Part shown: piece by piece, positions 8,201 through 14,605 of the stretch
Position numbering within the stretch: position 1 is the stretch's first letter
How the letters are laid out: the number at the start of each line of letters is the position of its first letter
DNA from: Botryococcus braunii
Lineage: Eukaryota; Chlorophyta; Trebouxiophyceae
Direction: 5' to 3'
Assembly (NCBI GenBank): GCA_002005505.1
Contig: KV908370.1
Span: 398,530-413,529, forward strand
Length of the DNA stretch: 15,000 nt
The notes under the pieces: model-generated
Database searches by the model: none
The model's input: only the letters and a program-made list of their open reading frames with translations
What the model was told of the DNA's origin: nothing
Program-made: the position numbers and the translations under genes

Positions 8201-9354
8201 TTTTCCGGGTGTAAATCTTTCACGGGCGAATATTTACAATTCTGGTGGGTTTTTAAATATTTTCCGGGGCAAAGATTTCCAAGTCCGGTAGGTTTTTATT
8301 ACTTTCCGGTGTCAAGACACAAATTACTAACAGGCTTTATTTTTTCTTCGGGTAGGCCAGCCCAAACCGCAAAAGCACTGAAAAAACCGTAATCTAGCAG
8401 AAATGCCAGACACTTAAATACATGGTATACAATCAGGAATTTCCAATACCCAGTTTCCGCTCCTAAATGCACCCTAATCAGCAGGAAACTATCGTTTATG
8501 GCCGCAGCAAGCAGTTTCACGAGGTTTGGGTGCATTCCAGAACAATTTGCCAGGGTTTTTTGATTATTCCGGGGGAATTCTGGGACAATACGCTGGGGTT
8601 TTATATATTTTCCGGGTCCGGCGAAAGACATTTCTTAGGCGTTATGTTTGTCAAATTAATTTAATTGATTTAAAATAATGAATAGAGCCGATACGGTATA
8701 CACGCTTTGGTACGTTCTCCTAATCAGGACGGCTATTTAAAGGCGCAGAGAGAAGTGCCCACTCTGTTCCTTCATGCCTCAAGGACCAAAACATGCTGCA
8801 ATTAGAAAACAAAGTGCAAGGAAGGGCCCTTACTCCGATGTCCTGTTGAGCCATTCGGCGGATGTCGGCTCCCAACAGGTTTCCGGTCCCCGCGGGAGCC
8901 TCCCCGCCATCCGGGAGCCCAAAAAACTGGGCCTGAGCCAAGACAGTCTCATGCCCCATCATCAGGTGTACCTGGTGCCCACTGTACCGCCTTAGATGCA
9001 TTGCTAATACGACAAACGTCTTTGTCCAAGCAACCGACATTAGACCCATGTCCCCCTGGGCATCCCAAGGGAAGGGCACAAGCTTGCCCCAGGCTTAACA
9101 GTCTTACGGTGTGGCAAAAGAGGCCCGTCAGCAGATGGCGGCAGAGCTGCCGATTGAATTGTGCATCAAGTATGCAAGGGTGCCAGGGTCTATGCATCGG
9201 TGTTGCAGATGTCTGCGGTCGCTGCCAGCGATACAGTACTGCCGGTACTGCAGCTGTGTCGATGTCCCGCTACTTCAGTGCTAGGGCTTGTGTGCAATGA
9301 CGCTGCACCCCCGTGCAGATACGTCTGCTTGTGCTGGGGTGGGTGTGGGTGTTG

Positions 9355-9451
<97 letters not shown>

Positions 9452-9524
9452 CGCGCGCGCAAGTGTGAATTCGTGCAATGAAGATAAGTATCATGTAGGT
9501 ATTCAAGTCGTGCGCGGGCGCGCG

Positions 9525-9583
<59 letters not shown>

Positions 9584-11215
9584 ACACAGGGGTAAACTAT
9601 GGTGTGTATGTTGAATCAACGGGAACGTTTCAGACTCCTCACTGTGGTGATACGAAACTCCGCAAAATCAAAAAAATATGTATAAAAGCTATAAAGAAAA
9701 GATACCTTCTGCTTCGAAAGAATTTTTCCGGGATAAAAACGGATTTTCTGAAGTACGGCAATGGCCGCAGAGAAGGAAGGAACGCTGCCAGGCGTGCAGG
9801 CGAGCCCTCTCTCAACTAGATTGGCATCCAGCTGCGTCACGCAGATCCCCGCTCGGTCCCCCTGCCCTGCCCCTCCCCCCGCGTCAGCAACGACACACAC
9901 AACCAACCCCCGCCTCAGCCCGAGCAACACCGCACCACACCACACGACCGAATCCGCCTCAGATTGAGGAACACCAGACAAGCAACTCCCGCCTCTGCTC
10001 GAGAACCACTACGCAACACCATGCAAGCAACTCTCGCCTCTGCTCGTACAGGATGTACAGTGGATCTTTTGTATCAAAGGAATTCACAATAAAAAATAAA
10101 GGATAAATATTAATTTCCAACTATAAGCATTGGAGTAAGGCTCACAACCACGGGCCGATACTGTGGGAGCCGCAATCAATAGGATGCAAGCATCTGAGCA
10201 GAAGCCCTTGCAGCAAAGCTCACAGCAAGGGGCTGACATTGCCTGTGCAGCACGAGCCAGCCGCTTTGCAAGCATTGCAGCAGCAGCGCTCACAACTCAG
10301 GGCCGACATTGTGCGACCCACCCACCCACAACAAAGGCAATGGTCCTCCTGAGGAGCCCTTCAGCCGGCATACGACCCATAACCAGCCAGATAAGCAAGG
10401 TAATACATCTACTATATAGTGATGATGATGCGATTGCTATAATTGTGGCCCCTGCAAGATGCGACCTGTTTTCCCTTGGCTGCTTTTTGACCAAGCCTGC
10501 TTTGAATCAGGAATATGCTAAAAACTATGCTAGATCTACCACGTTAAAACTTACTCTAGAAGCTACGCCAAAACTACATGTAAAAAAAGGCAGTGCTTAA
10601 ATACATGAAAAAACTACGCCAAAACTACACTTAAAAAAACAAAAAATGGTTAAAAAACCCCAAAAAAAAAACAAAAACAAGGGGAAAAAAGAAACAGAAG
10701 AAAATATTGTTAAAAGTATGCGGGAAAAACTATACCGCTTGGCAGATGTCGACGGGACGGCGGAACATCTGGATGCTCTTGACCTTCTTCTTGACTCCCA
10801 GTTCGGGCAACTCGAGGGTGTCGCCGACGTGGGTTTTTCCTGAGAGAGCCGTCCCCGTCAGCACAGTGCCTTGGCCCTTCACGGCAAAGCAGTGGTCCAC
10901 AGAAAACAGAAAGGGCCCGCTCGGGGCGGCCCTGGCCCGCGCCGGGATTGCCTGAATAAGCTCCTCCACCAACGCCTGCAGCCCCATCGGTGGTGGCCCG
11001 GGCCCCTCCCCGCCCCCTGCTTCCCCCACAGTCACTGTTATGGCCGTGTATCAGAAGCTTTTTCAACTTCGGACCCAAATTCCTGTATTTTCTTTGGTAA
11101 TAATATCACTTTTTTATTATTCTTTTAACACTACAGATGTATACAGAGAAAAGCATCCCACCATATATGATCTTTTTCTTGCAACTTCAGGTACCTAACG
11201 ACACGGAAGATTCAC

Positions 11216-11249
<34 letters not shown>

Positions 11250-13159
11250 CCACACAAAAACGAATACAAACAAGTTCCAAAACAAAGGAGGATTGCCTGG
11301 TTTGGCAGCCACAGGCACAATCGTGCAACCCGCAAAGCGAGTGAAGCCAAAAGTCTGTGCCAGCTTCTTCTTGGCTTTCTTTATGGCCCGTTCCCGCCCC
11401 TCTTCTGGCAGAAGATCCACCTGCACTTCCCAGGCAAGCCGCATTTTCACACACACTAATCCAAACTTGAAACACCACATCAGATACCTCCTTTCAAACT
11501 CATAAGGGCCCTGACTTGCTGACTCCAACCACGCATGCAAGCAGCACGCTCATGCTGAATACCACTAACCGTTGCATTTCCATCTCAGCCATGACTAATA
11601 TCACATGCGGTTGCCACCTCCGCCATGAGTAAGAGTTCCCTCAGGTTGCCACCTCAGCCATCACGGAAACCACTCTCCGGTTGCCACCTCAGACATGACT
11701 AAACCTACCCTCTATTACCACCTCAGCCATCGACCAATCCCAGCCTCCGGTTGCCACCTCAGCCACCGACCAATCCCAGCCTTCGGTTGCCACCTCAGCC
11801 AGCCGGACCAAACTCCTACCCACACTTGCCCCCTCAACCATGGCTAATCGTACTTCCGGGTTGCCAGCTCAGCAGCAGCTGTGATGAGGGCAGCCAGGGG
11901 AGGTACATTTTTGAGAGCGACCAGGAGCTCGTTGGGTTGCCAGCTCAGCAGCAGATGTGATGAGGGCCCCCAGGGGAGTTACCTTATTGAGAGCGACCAG
12001 GAGGTGGTCGGTAGCCAGCTCAGCGATGACTAAGCACTCGGCGGTCTGCGCCTGGATGCCGCGGCGGACATCGATGACGAGAAGCATCATGTCGATGATG
12101 GAGGCGCCGCCGACAATGGTGCGGATGAGGGAGGCGTGCCCTGGGCAGTCCACAAGCGTCACCTGCAGCAGGTCCGCTCCTAAACAGGCAAGGCGCGCCG
12201 GCATGGGGACCGTAAAGGAGGAGAAGCCAAGATCCAATGTGATGCCCCTCTCCTTGCTTTGTGGGTGCTTGTCCAACGCTGCCGTGGACAGCGTCGTTGA
12301 GATCCCGGCCACTGCACCCGCACCCCGCGCCATGAGCCACGTTAACATGGCCTGCAACCGTGAACCCCTACAAGATCCGAATGCCCAATCCAAAACTGAG
12401 ACACAGCCCGATTAAGTGCCCGATACTTAGCCCTTCCCCAAGGTTTCAGGGTTTTCCGTCAACGGAAGAAGACATCCACACTTCCACGGGCAACCACATT
12501 TCCGCTCACGAGATTCCGGGCCCGCCCCATTTGCAGCTAGTACAAGCGGCAAGTGCGTTTGTTCTATGTTCTGCAAACACAAGACGGCCAGGCGGCTCGT
12601 ACGAACGGCAAGTACGGATGCCCTCTTCCGTGAACAGAAATCCCTACTCCGTTGCATACACGCTTTTCATGAACGGCAATATACACCCAGAACTCATCCA
12701 CTTTTTAGATGAACCGCAGCCGTGTAAGCAACTACATGGACACGTGTTCCTCGCGCCTGTGGACTTGTATCAATGCTGATAGCCCTGCTGGGTCACCCGA
12801 GCCCCTGTGCCTTAAACCTTCAACGGCAAGCCAATCGTTCTGAGCTCGGTTCTGAGCCCCGGAACCCGCAAGATTTTTGACAGCCTCTCCTACACTCCCC
12901 CAACCCCCCAAGCAAGCACGCGTGTGCTTTAGGTCCGCTGTACTTGCCAAGCACTGCATTTCTGCCTCTTCTGGTACTCACAAGGTTGACTTGCAGAAAG
13001 GTGCATGCTCTCGTGTGCGAGAGCGCGCGAGAGCGCGCGAGCGCACACACGCACGCACGCACGCACACGCACACGCACACGCACACGCACACGCACACGC
13101 ACACGCACACGCACACGCACACGCACACGCACACACACACACGCACGCACACGCGCGCG

Positions 13160-13226
<67 letters not shown>

Positions 13227-13679
13227 GCACACACGCACATACACACACATGCCGGCAAGCAGAAGCAAGCAAGCAAGATGAAGGGGAGCGTAGCGAAGGA
13301 CACACTTCCATCAAGGAATCATCTTTATCAAGTCAAGAAGTCTTTGTTAGCATTTTCTTCGTTCTAGGCAGCTACAAAAGCACTAACCTTGCAGCCTACT
13401 ACAGGGGCAACTGGGGATCAATGTGCATTTTCAGCTTTGATTATGTGTGAAGGGCGAGAAGCCCCTTCAGCTTCGGTTCATAGACAGGAGTACTAAGCAT
13501 CACCATGAGATAGAAAACAAGTCGGACAAGCATCAATGATAGAGTTGTACAGATATCGACCCTGAAAGAATGTAGGACATGACTGTACCGAGGCTAGTCT
13601 TGCCGCTGTCAACGTGCCCCACAACCCCAACGTTGACATTGTAAACTTTTGGACTACCATTTCCATCGGAACTTTTCAT
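5112..13679 (-). CDS. EEFSEC: Selenocysteine-specific elongation factor eEFSec, nine exons, complete
   Basis: eEFSec is the GTPase that delivers Sec-tRNA[Ser]Sec to ribosomes at UGA codons, together with SBP2 and a SECIS element; it acts in the cytosol. Exons in coding order: 13679-13589, 12311-11983, 11420-11297, 11016-10736, 9861-9706, 8971-8834, 8025-7852, 6818-6573, 5285-5112. They join in frame into about 570 residues; the human protein has about 596. Visible motifs are G1 GHVDSGKT (21-28), G2 RGITLD (52-57), G3 DCPGH (85-89), G4 NKVD (139-142), and the G5 region VAAKP (177-181). Domain 2 contains SVDHCF and GQGTV (about 220-233) and GDRAGIC (276-282). Domain 3 starts near HETV (334-337) and ends near CRLAF (449-453). 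Domain 4 ends FKRYMYD...RRMVQ. Seven introns are GT-AG and intron 3 appears to be GC-AG. The start ATG has an in-frame TAG nine codons upstream and no ATG between. No frameshift or internal stop was found, so the gene looks functional. Confidence 0.95.
5330..5697. repeat. GGAAA/GGGAA pentanucleotide tract (polypurine on +)
   Basis: Purine-only on the plus strand for about 195 bases (5330-5524), then more GGGAA and GAACG units with few interruptions to 5697. In eEFSec sense orientation it is a CCCTT/TTTCC pyrimidine tract in intron 8, just before the exon 9 acceptor. Mirror-symmetric purine tracts can form triplex DNA, and repeated GGGAA could fold into G-quadruplexes. ORFs here (Lys/Gly/Glu or Phe/Pro/Ser repeats) are artefacts. 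Confidence 0.97.
5715..6090. repeat. Degenerate TGTCAC-rich repeat in intron 8
   Basis: Irregular repeats of CA(C/A)TATGTCA and CACAACA, densest at 5930-6010 where AATATGTCACTATGTCA recurs. Units vary in length, unlike the clean minisatellites elsewhere. The plus-strand ORF through it is rich in His, Cys, Tyr and Thr as a consequence. Confidence 0.85.
6357..6405. repeat. (GGA)n microsatellite in intron 8
   Basis: About 15 GGA/GAG triplets with GGAGCA at both ends. It encodes poly-Glu on the plus strand and poly-Ser or poly-Leu on the minus strand, all regarded as artefacts of the repeat. Confidence 0.95.
6573..6818 (-). CDS. EEFSEC: eEFSec exon 8: domain 3 end and start of domain 4
   Basis: Residues 432-513. 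DSLVIGAKLDANVSSATCRLAF closes domain 3. The rest (LLIYKTKQKSGRIERVL...KKESDISLFCGMK) is the first part of the eEFSec-specific domain 4, which contacts tRNA-Sec and communicates with SBP2 in studied species. The acceptor TTCCTTGCCAG|GAC has the best pyrimidine context in the gene. The donor is ATGAAG|GTGGGC. Confidence 0.93.
6957..7143. repeat. Interspersed 17-bp repeat and C run in intron 7
   Basis: CATCCTGAAGCGGTTGC occurs three times, at about 6959, 7033 and 7115. GAGATCCCTCA occurs twice between the first two. The last copy runs into a C stretch (about 7130-7143). A separate 14-base C run precedes GGCGGTTG at 6869-6882. This looks like an old 75-80-bp tandem repeat that has diverged. Confidence 0.8.
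7144..7851. other. Rest of intron 7: no gene, C/G runs
   Basis: No coding sequence is supported. A block of C, then G, then C lies at about 7372-7395. A CA run followed by C and G runs lies at about 7695-7720. A short AT-rich TATACTATG-like stretch lies at about 7285-7335. On the sense strand these are G runs, which can act as intronic splicing enhancers in other organisms; this is speculative here. Confidence 0.5.
7852..8025 (-). CDS. EEFSEC: eEFSec exon 7: domain 3
   Basis: Residues 374-431. FDMKREYIWQDELY corresponds to the F-S-Q-E-Y-L-F-Q-E-Q-Y segment of animals. An acidic and glycine-rich loop follows, then PQWALLRFQHPVSAPA. The acceptor is GGATGCAG|AAG; CCAG|TTT, nine bases further in, is an in-frame alternative that would remove three residues. 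The donor is GCG|GTACCA. The 158-codon plus-strand ORF over this exon is its antisense shadow. Confidence 0.9.
8181..8698. mobile_element. MITE-like non-autonomous DNA element in intron 6
   Basis: The ends are inverted repeats. The left end starts TACCGTATTCGCTCTATTG; the reverse complement of the right end starts TACCGTATCGGCTCTATTC, with three differences over about 22 bases. If the outer TA on each side is the target duplication, the element is about 514 bp, inserted at TA as Tc1/mariner-type elements do. Inside are several copies of ATTTTCCGGG (about 8200, 8260 and 8608) and a degenerate GGTTTTTAxATATTTTCCGGG motif. No transposase frame is present. It lies wholly within the intron, so it is removed by splicing. 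Confidence 0.7.
8834..8971 (-). CDS. EEFSEC: eEFSec exon 6: start of domain 3
   Basis: Residues 328-373. VHLMMGHETVLAQAQFF matches the first strands of domain 3. A variable stretch follows (GLPDGGEAPAGTG...RRMAQQDIG), weakly like the corresponding variable loop of animals. The acceptor is GGCACCAG|GTA and the donor is ATCGGA|GTAAGG, the best donor in this gene. Confidence 0.9.
9356..9588. repeat. (GT)n and (CA)n inverted pair in intron 5
   Basis: About 47 GT repeats (9356-9449) run into a short (CG)n. A spacer of about 50 bases follows, then another (CG)n and about 28 CA repeats to 9588 with one interruption. The two arms are complementary, so single-stranded DNA or the intron RNA could form a hairpin of well over 70 bp. 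The Cys-Val and His-Thr ORFs here are artefacts. Confidence 0.97.
9706..9861 (-). CDS. EEFSEC: eEFSec exon 5: domain 2 to domain 3 junction
   Basis: Residues 276-327, GDRAGICVTQLDANLVERGL...YPGKILSKQK. GDRxGICVTQ is a family signature; its arginine is another proposed selenocysteine-pocket residue. The acceptor GGGCAG|GGG and donor CAGAAG|GTATCT are both phase 0. The spacing from the MF of exon 4 to GDR equals that in human eEFSec, which supports the junction. Confidence 0.93.
9970..10046. repeat. 45-bp tandem duplication in intron 4
   Basis: Two copies of an AACACCA...CAAGCAACTC(C/T)CGCCTCTGCTCG unit at 9970-10001 and 10015-10046. A more degenerate relative (CAACCCCCGCCTCAGCCCG) lies just to the left, near 9905. 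Confidence 0.75.
10140..10317. repeat. 70-78-bp tandem repeat, about 2.4 copies, in intron 4
   Basis: Units starting GCTCACAAC/GCTCACAGC lie at 10140, 10218 and 10288. Each is followed by GGGC(C/T)GA(T/C)A(C/T)T and, in the first two, by a TGCAAGCAT motif. A 145-codon plus-strand ORF crosses the region but shows no family and is not called. Confidence 0.75.
10563..10639. repeat. 51-bp direct repeat next to an A-rich stretch in intron 4
   Basis: CTACGCCAAAACTACA followed by a two-base difference and a TAAAAAAA end occurs at 10563-10588 and 10614-10639. The following 60 bases are strongly A-rich and lead up to the exon 4 donor. Confidence 0.8.
10736..11016 (-). CDS. EEFSEC: eEFSec exon 4: G domain end and domain 2
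   Basis: Residues 182-275. After a Gly/Pro-rich linker come GLQALVEELIQ, PSGPFLFSVDHCFAVKGQGT and ELGVKKKVKSIQMF, the beta-barrel domain 2 that faces the aminoacyl end of Sec-tRNA. The D-H pair in SVDHCF is at a position proposed, in structural work on the family, to help form the selenocysteine pocket. Two acceptors fit the phase. AAGCAG|GG (start 11016) gives KPGGGEG, as in relatives; ATAACAG|TG (start 11034) adds six residues. The donor is GCG|GTATAG. Confidence 0.9.
11217..11247. repeat. Poly(A) run of about 31 bases (poly(T) in the gene sense) in intron 3
   Basis: An uninterrupted run of A on the plus strand. In the eEFSec transcript it is a U run about 50 bases after the exon 3 donor and about 180 before the acceptor, so it is not the acceptor's pyrimidine tract. 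It could be the tail of a small retroposed sequence in plus orientation, but no target duplication was found. Confidence 0.9.
11297..11420 (-). CDS. EEFSEC: eEFSec exon 3: end of the G domain (G4/G5)
   Basis: Residues 141-181. It starts VDLLPEEGRE, completing NKVD (G4), followed by a lysine-rich helix and CTIVPVAAKP (G5 region). The acceptor is GAAGTGCAG|GTG. No GT donor lies near the conserved KP; CCAG|GCAATC gives the right phase and register, so intron 3 is best read as a GC-AG intron. Continuing in frame instead runs into a poly(T)-encoded phenylalanine run with no sensible donor. Confidence 0.85.
11565..11857. repeat. About 35-bp minisatellite in intron 2
   Basis: Eight or so units of CGGTTGCCACCTCAGCCAT followed by a variable GACTAA.../CGACCAATCCCAGCCT part, with starts near 11571, 11609, 11644, 11679, 11714, 11749, 11785 and 11820. 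The core GGTTGCCACCTCAGC is nearly the same as GGTAGCCAGCTCAGC in exon 2 (antisense of the codons for A-E-L-A-T), which suggests that the array grew from exon 2 sequence. Confidence 0.85.
11858..12009. repeat. 76-bp tandem duplication across the exon 2 / intron 2 boundary
   Basis: Copy A (11858-11933) and copy B (11934-12009) match at about 67 of 76 positions, counted by eye. Copy B contains the last 27 bases of this exon and the real donor (GT at 11982-11981). Copy A has the equivalent site changed from AATAAG|GTAACT to AAAAAT|GTACCT. A third partial match begins at 12010 inside exon 2. Confidence 0.85.
11983..12311 (-). CDS. EEFSEC: eEFSec exon 2: most of the GTPase domain
   Basis: Residues 31-140. 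It holds switch I/G2 (QSKERGITLDLGFSSF), G3 (VDCPGH) and the start of G4 (ALNK). Relative to human eEFSec the loop between PARL and LLQVTLVD is shorter by more than ten residues. The acceptor is GGTGCAG|TG and the donor is AATAAG|GTAACT. The 3' end of this exon, including the donor, is partly duplicated in the adjoining intron. Confidence 0.95.
12312..13018. other. Left part of intron 1, no gene recognised
   Basis: Several short ORFs are present on both strands, none protein-like or phased with splice sites. GAACGGCAA recurs three times, at about 12603, 12673 and, as CAACGGCAA, 12821. No element with termini was found. Confidence 0.4.
13019..13250. repeat. Compound (CA)n / (ACGCAC)n / (CG)n microsatellite in intron 1
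   Basis: GAGCGCGCGA is repeated twice, followed by CGCA units, about a dozen ACGCAC hexamers (about 13061-13132), a (CG)n block near 13152-13168 and about 27 CA repeats to 13222, then ACGCAC remnants. Alternating purine-pyrimidine DNA of this kind can adopt Z-DNA. ORFs here are artefacts. Confidence 0.97.
13589..13679 (-). CDS. EEFSEC: eEFSec exon 1: start codon and P-loop
   Basis: Residues 1-30 plus one base. A short hydrophilic leader (MKSSDGNGSPKVY) precedes NVNVGVVGHVDSGKTSL, the first beta strand and P-loop (G1). The exon ends CTCG|GTACAG in phase 1. Joining to exon 2 gives S-L-V-A-G-I-S-T-T, in the same register as animal eEFSec. Codons here are richer in A and T at third positions than in exons 2-4 and 6-9. 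Confidence 0.93.
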
Positions 13680-13735
13680 GAGTCTAATTATCTTAAACAA
13701 TAACTAATGGAGGGTCGCGAAGTGTCTGCAAAGCC

Positions 13736-14299
13736 ATGGCTCCGGGTCGAGGTTGCTGTCAAACCGCATGCAGCCTCCTGTATGGAACCATTGCGAAACA
13801 CACACCAGATCACTTAGTTGATCACGTTCCGTTCAACGCGCAACAGTTTCGATGTAGGCAATCCACGGTCACACTGATGCCCCGAACAACCCGTTGTCCA
13901 TCAAATCGTGACTGCCACAGACAAAGCCTGTCTCATAGATTCACGTTTAGTCCGAAGAAGGGCCTTCAAAACTTCATAGACACAACATGTGCTGTCTATA
14001 AATTGCAGCTGGACTTGCTGCATCGTCGTATAGCAGGACAGATCTGGTGGTTGTACATCGGGGCCTGTACAGCTGCATCTGGTCTCGATGTCCACAGCAG
14101 AACAGAAGCAGATTTTGATTCATGCTCTCCGTGCTATCATTCAATATACAATGTCTCTTCCATGCTGCTCCAATTTACTGTTTCAAATCAATCTGCAGCG
14201 TCAAAGTCCTTTTGCAGCAACGCTGACGAACGCTTCGAGATCACGATTGGCATGCGTCCACACTGCGTTTCGCAGGAAAGGCCAAATTGTGCAAAATAG
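13736..14299 (+). CDS. Unrecognised 187-codon ORF, divergent from eEFSec
   Basis: It starts AAGCCATGGCT, a fair initiation context, 56 bases from the eEFSec start codon and on the opposite strand. The product is Cys- and Ser-rich with no recognised domain, signal peptide or transmembrane segment; one aromatic patch (Q-I-W-W-L-Y-I-G-A-C) is near residue 106. It contains no simple repeat, so its length is not due to low complexity. A second plus-strand frame (14088-14450, 120 codons) overlaps it. It may be a gene sharing a bidirectional promoter with eEFSec, a coding remnant, or chance. Confidence 0.25.
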   Translation: MAPGRGCCQTACSLLYGTIAKHTPDHLVDHVPFNAQQFRCRQSTVTLMPRTTRCPSNRDCHRQSLSHRFTFSPKKGLQNFIDTTCAVYKLQLDLLHRRIAGQIWWLYIGACTAASGLDVHSRTEADFDSCSPCYHSIYNVSSMLLQFTVSNQSAASKSFCSNADERFEITIGMRPHCVSQERPNCAK

Positions 14300-14490
14300 T
14301 GGTAGCAGGTCAATTTTTATTGAAGATTCTTTGAGAAAGTGTAGAGAACTCATACTTCCTGTCACGTTGCAAGTCGTCGGGCTCTTAAGTGGAGCGGCTT
14401 TAATCCTCCACCCAACAGGTACTTATGAATGGTGCAATAGGATATTATAGAAAGTACTACTGCAGGGTTATTCTGTTTCTATCTTTACAG

Positions 14491-14605
14491 TGAAGTTCCG
14501 TATACGAACGGGTATGAGGTATTGGGACCGGCACAGAACAGACGTCCCGTTGACCGGCCCCAACTGCCATTGTGTGCACTGTGATTTGCTGTCCGTTTTT
14601 AAAGG
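14491..14605 (+). other. Candidate orphan internal exon (115 bp)
   Basis: A textbook acceptor (TTCTGTTTCTATCTTTACAG) is followed by an open phase and then AAAGG|GTAAAA. The middle frame reads KFRIRTGMRYWDRH, a further stretch, then PNCHCVHC, with three closely spaced cysteines and histidines. No family was recognised. The minus strand is also open here (78 codons), so strand and reality are uncertain. Confidence 0.25.

Noticed and set aside
9161..9614. Cys-Val and His-Thr repeat ORFs on both strands
   Set aside because: Products of (GT)n and (CA)n arrays with no non-repeat protein-like part.
11217..11247. Poly(A) run as the tail of a processed retrocopy
   Set aside because: No coding similarity and no target-site duplication were found on either side; kept only as a homopolymer.
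11957..12415. 152-codon plus-strand ORF
   Set aside because: Antisense shadow of GC-rich eEFSec exon 2.
12820..13450. Overlapping ORFs of 96-168 codons around 13000-13300
   Set aside because: Open only because the (CA)n/(CG)n array lacks stop codons in all frames; the flanking parts match nothing and lie in an eEFSec intron.
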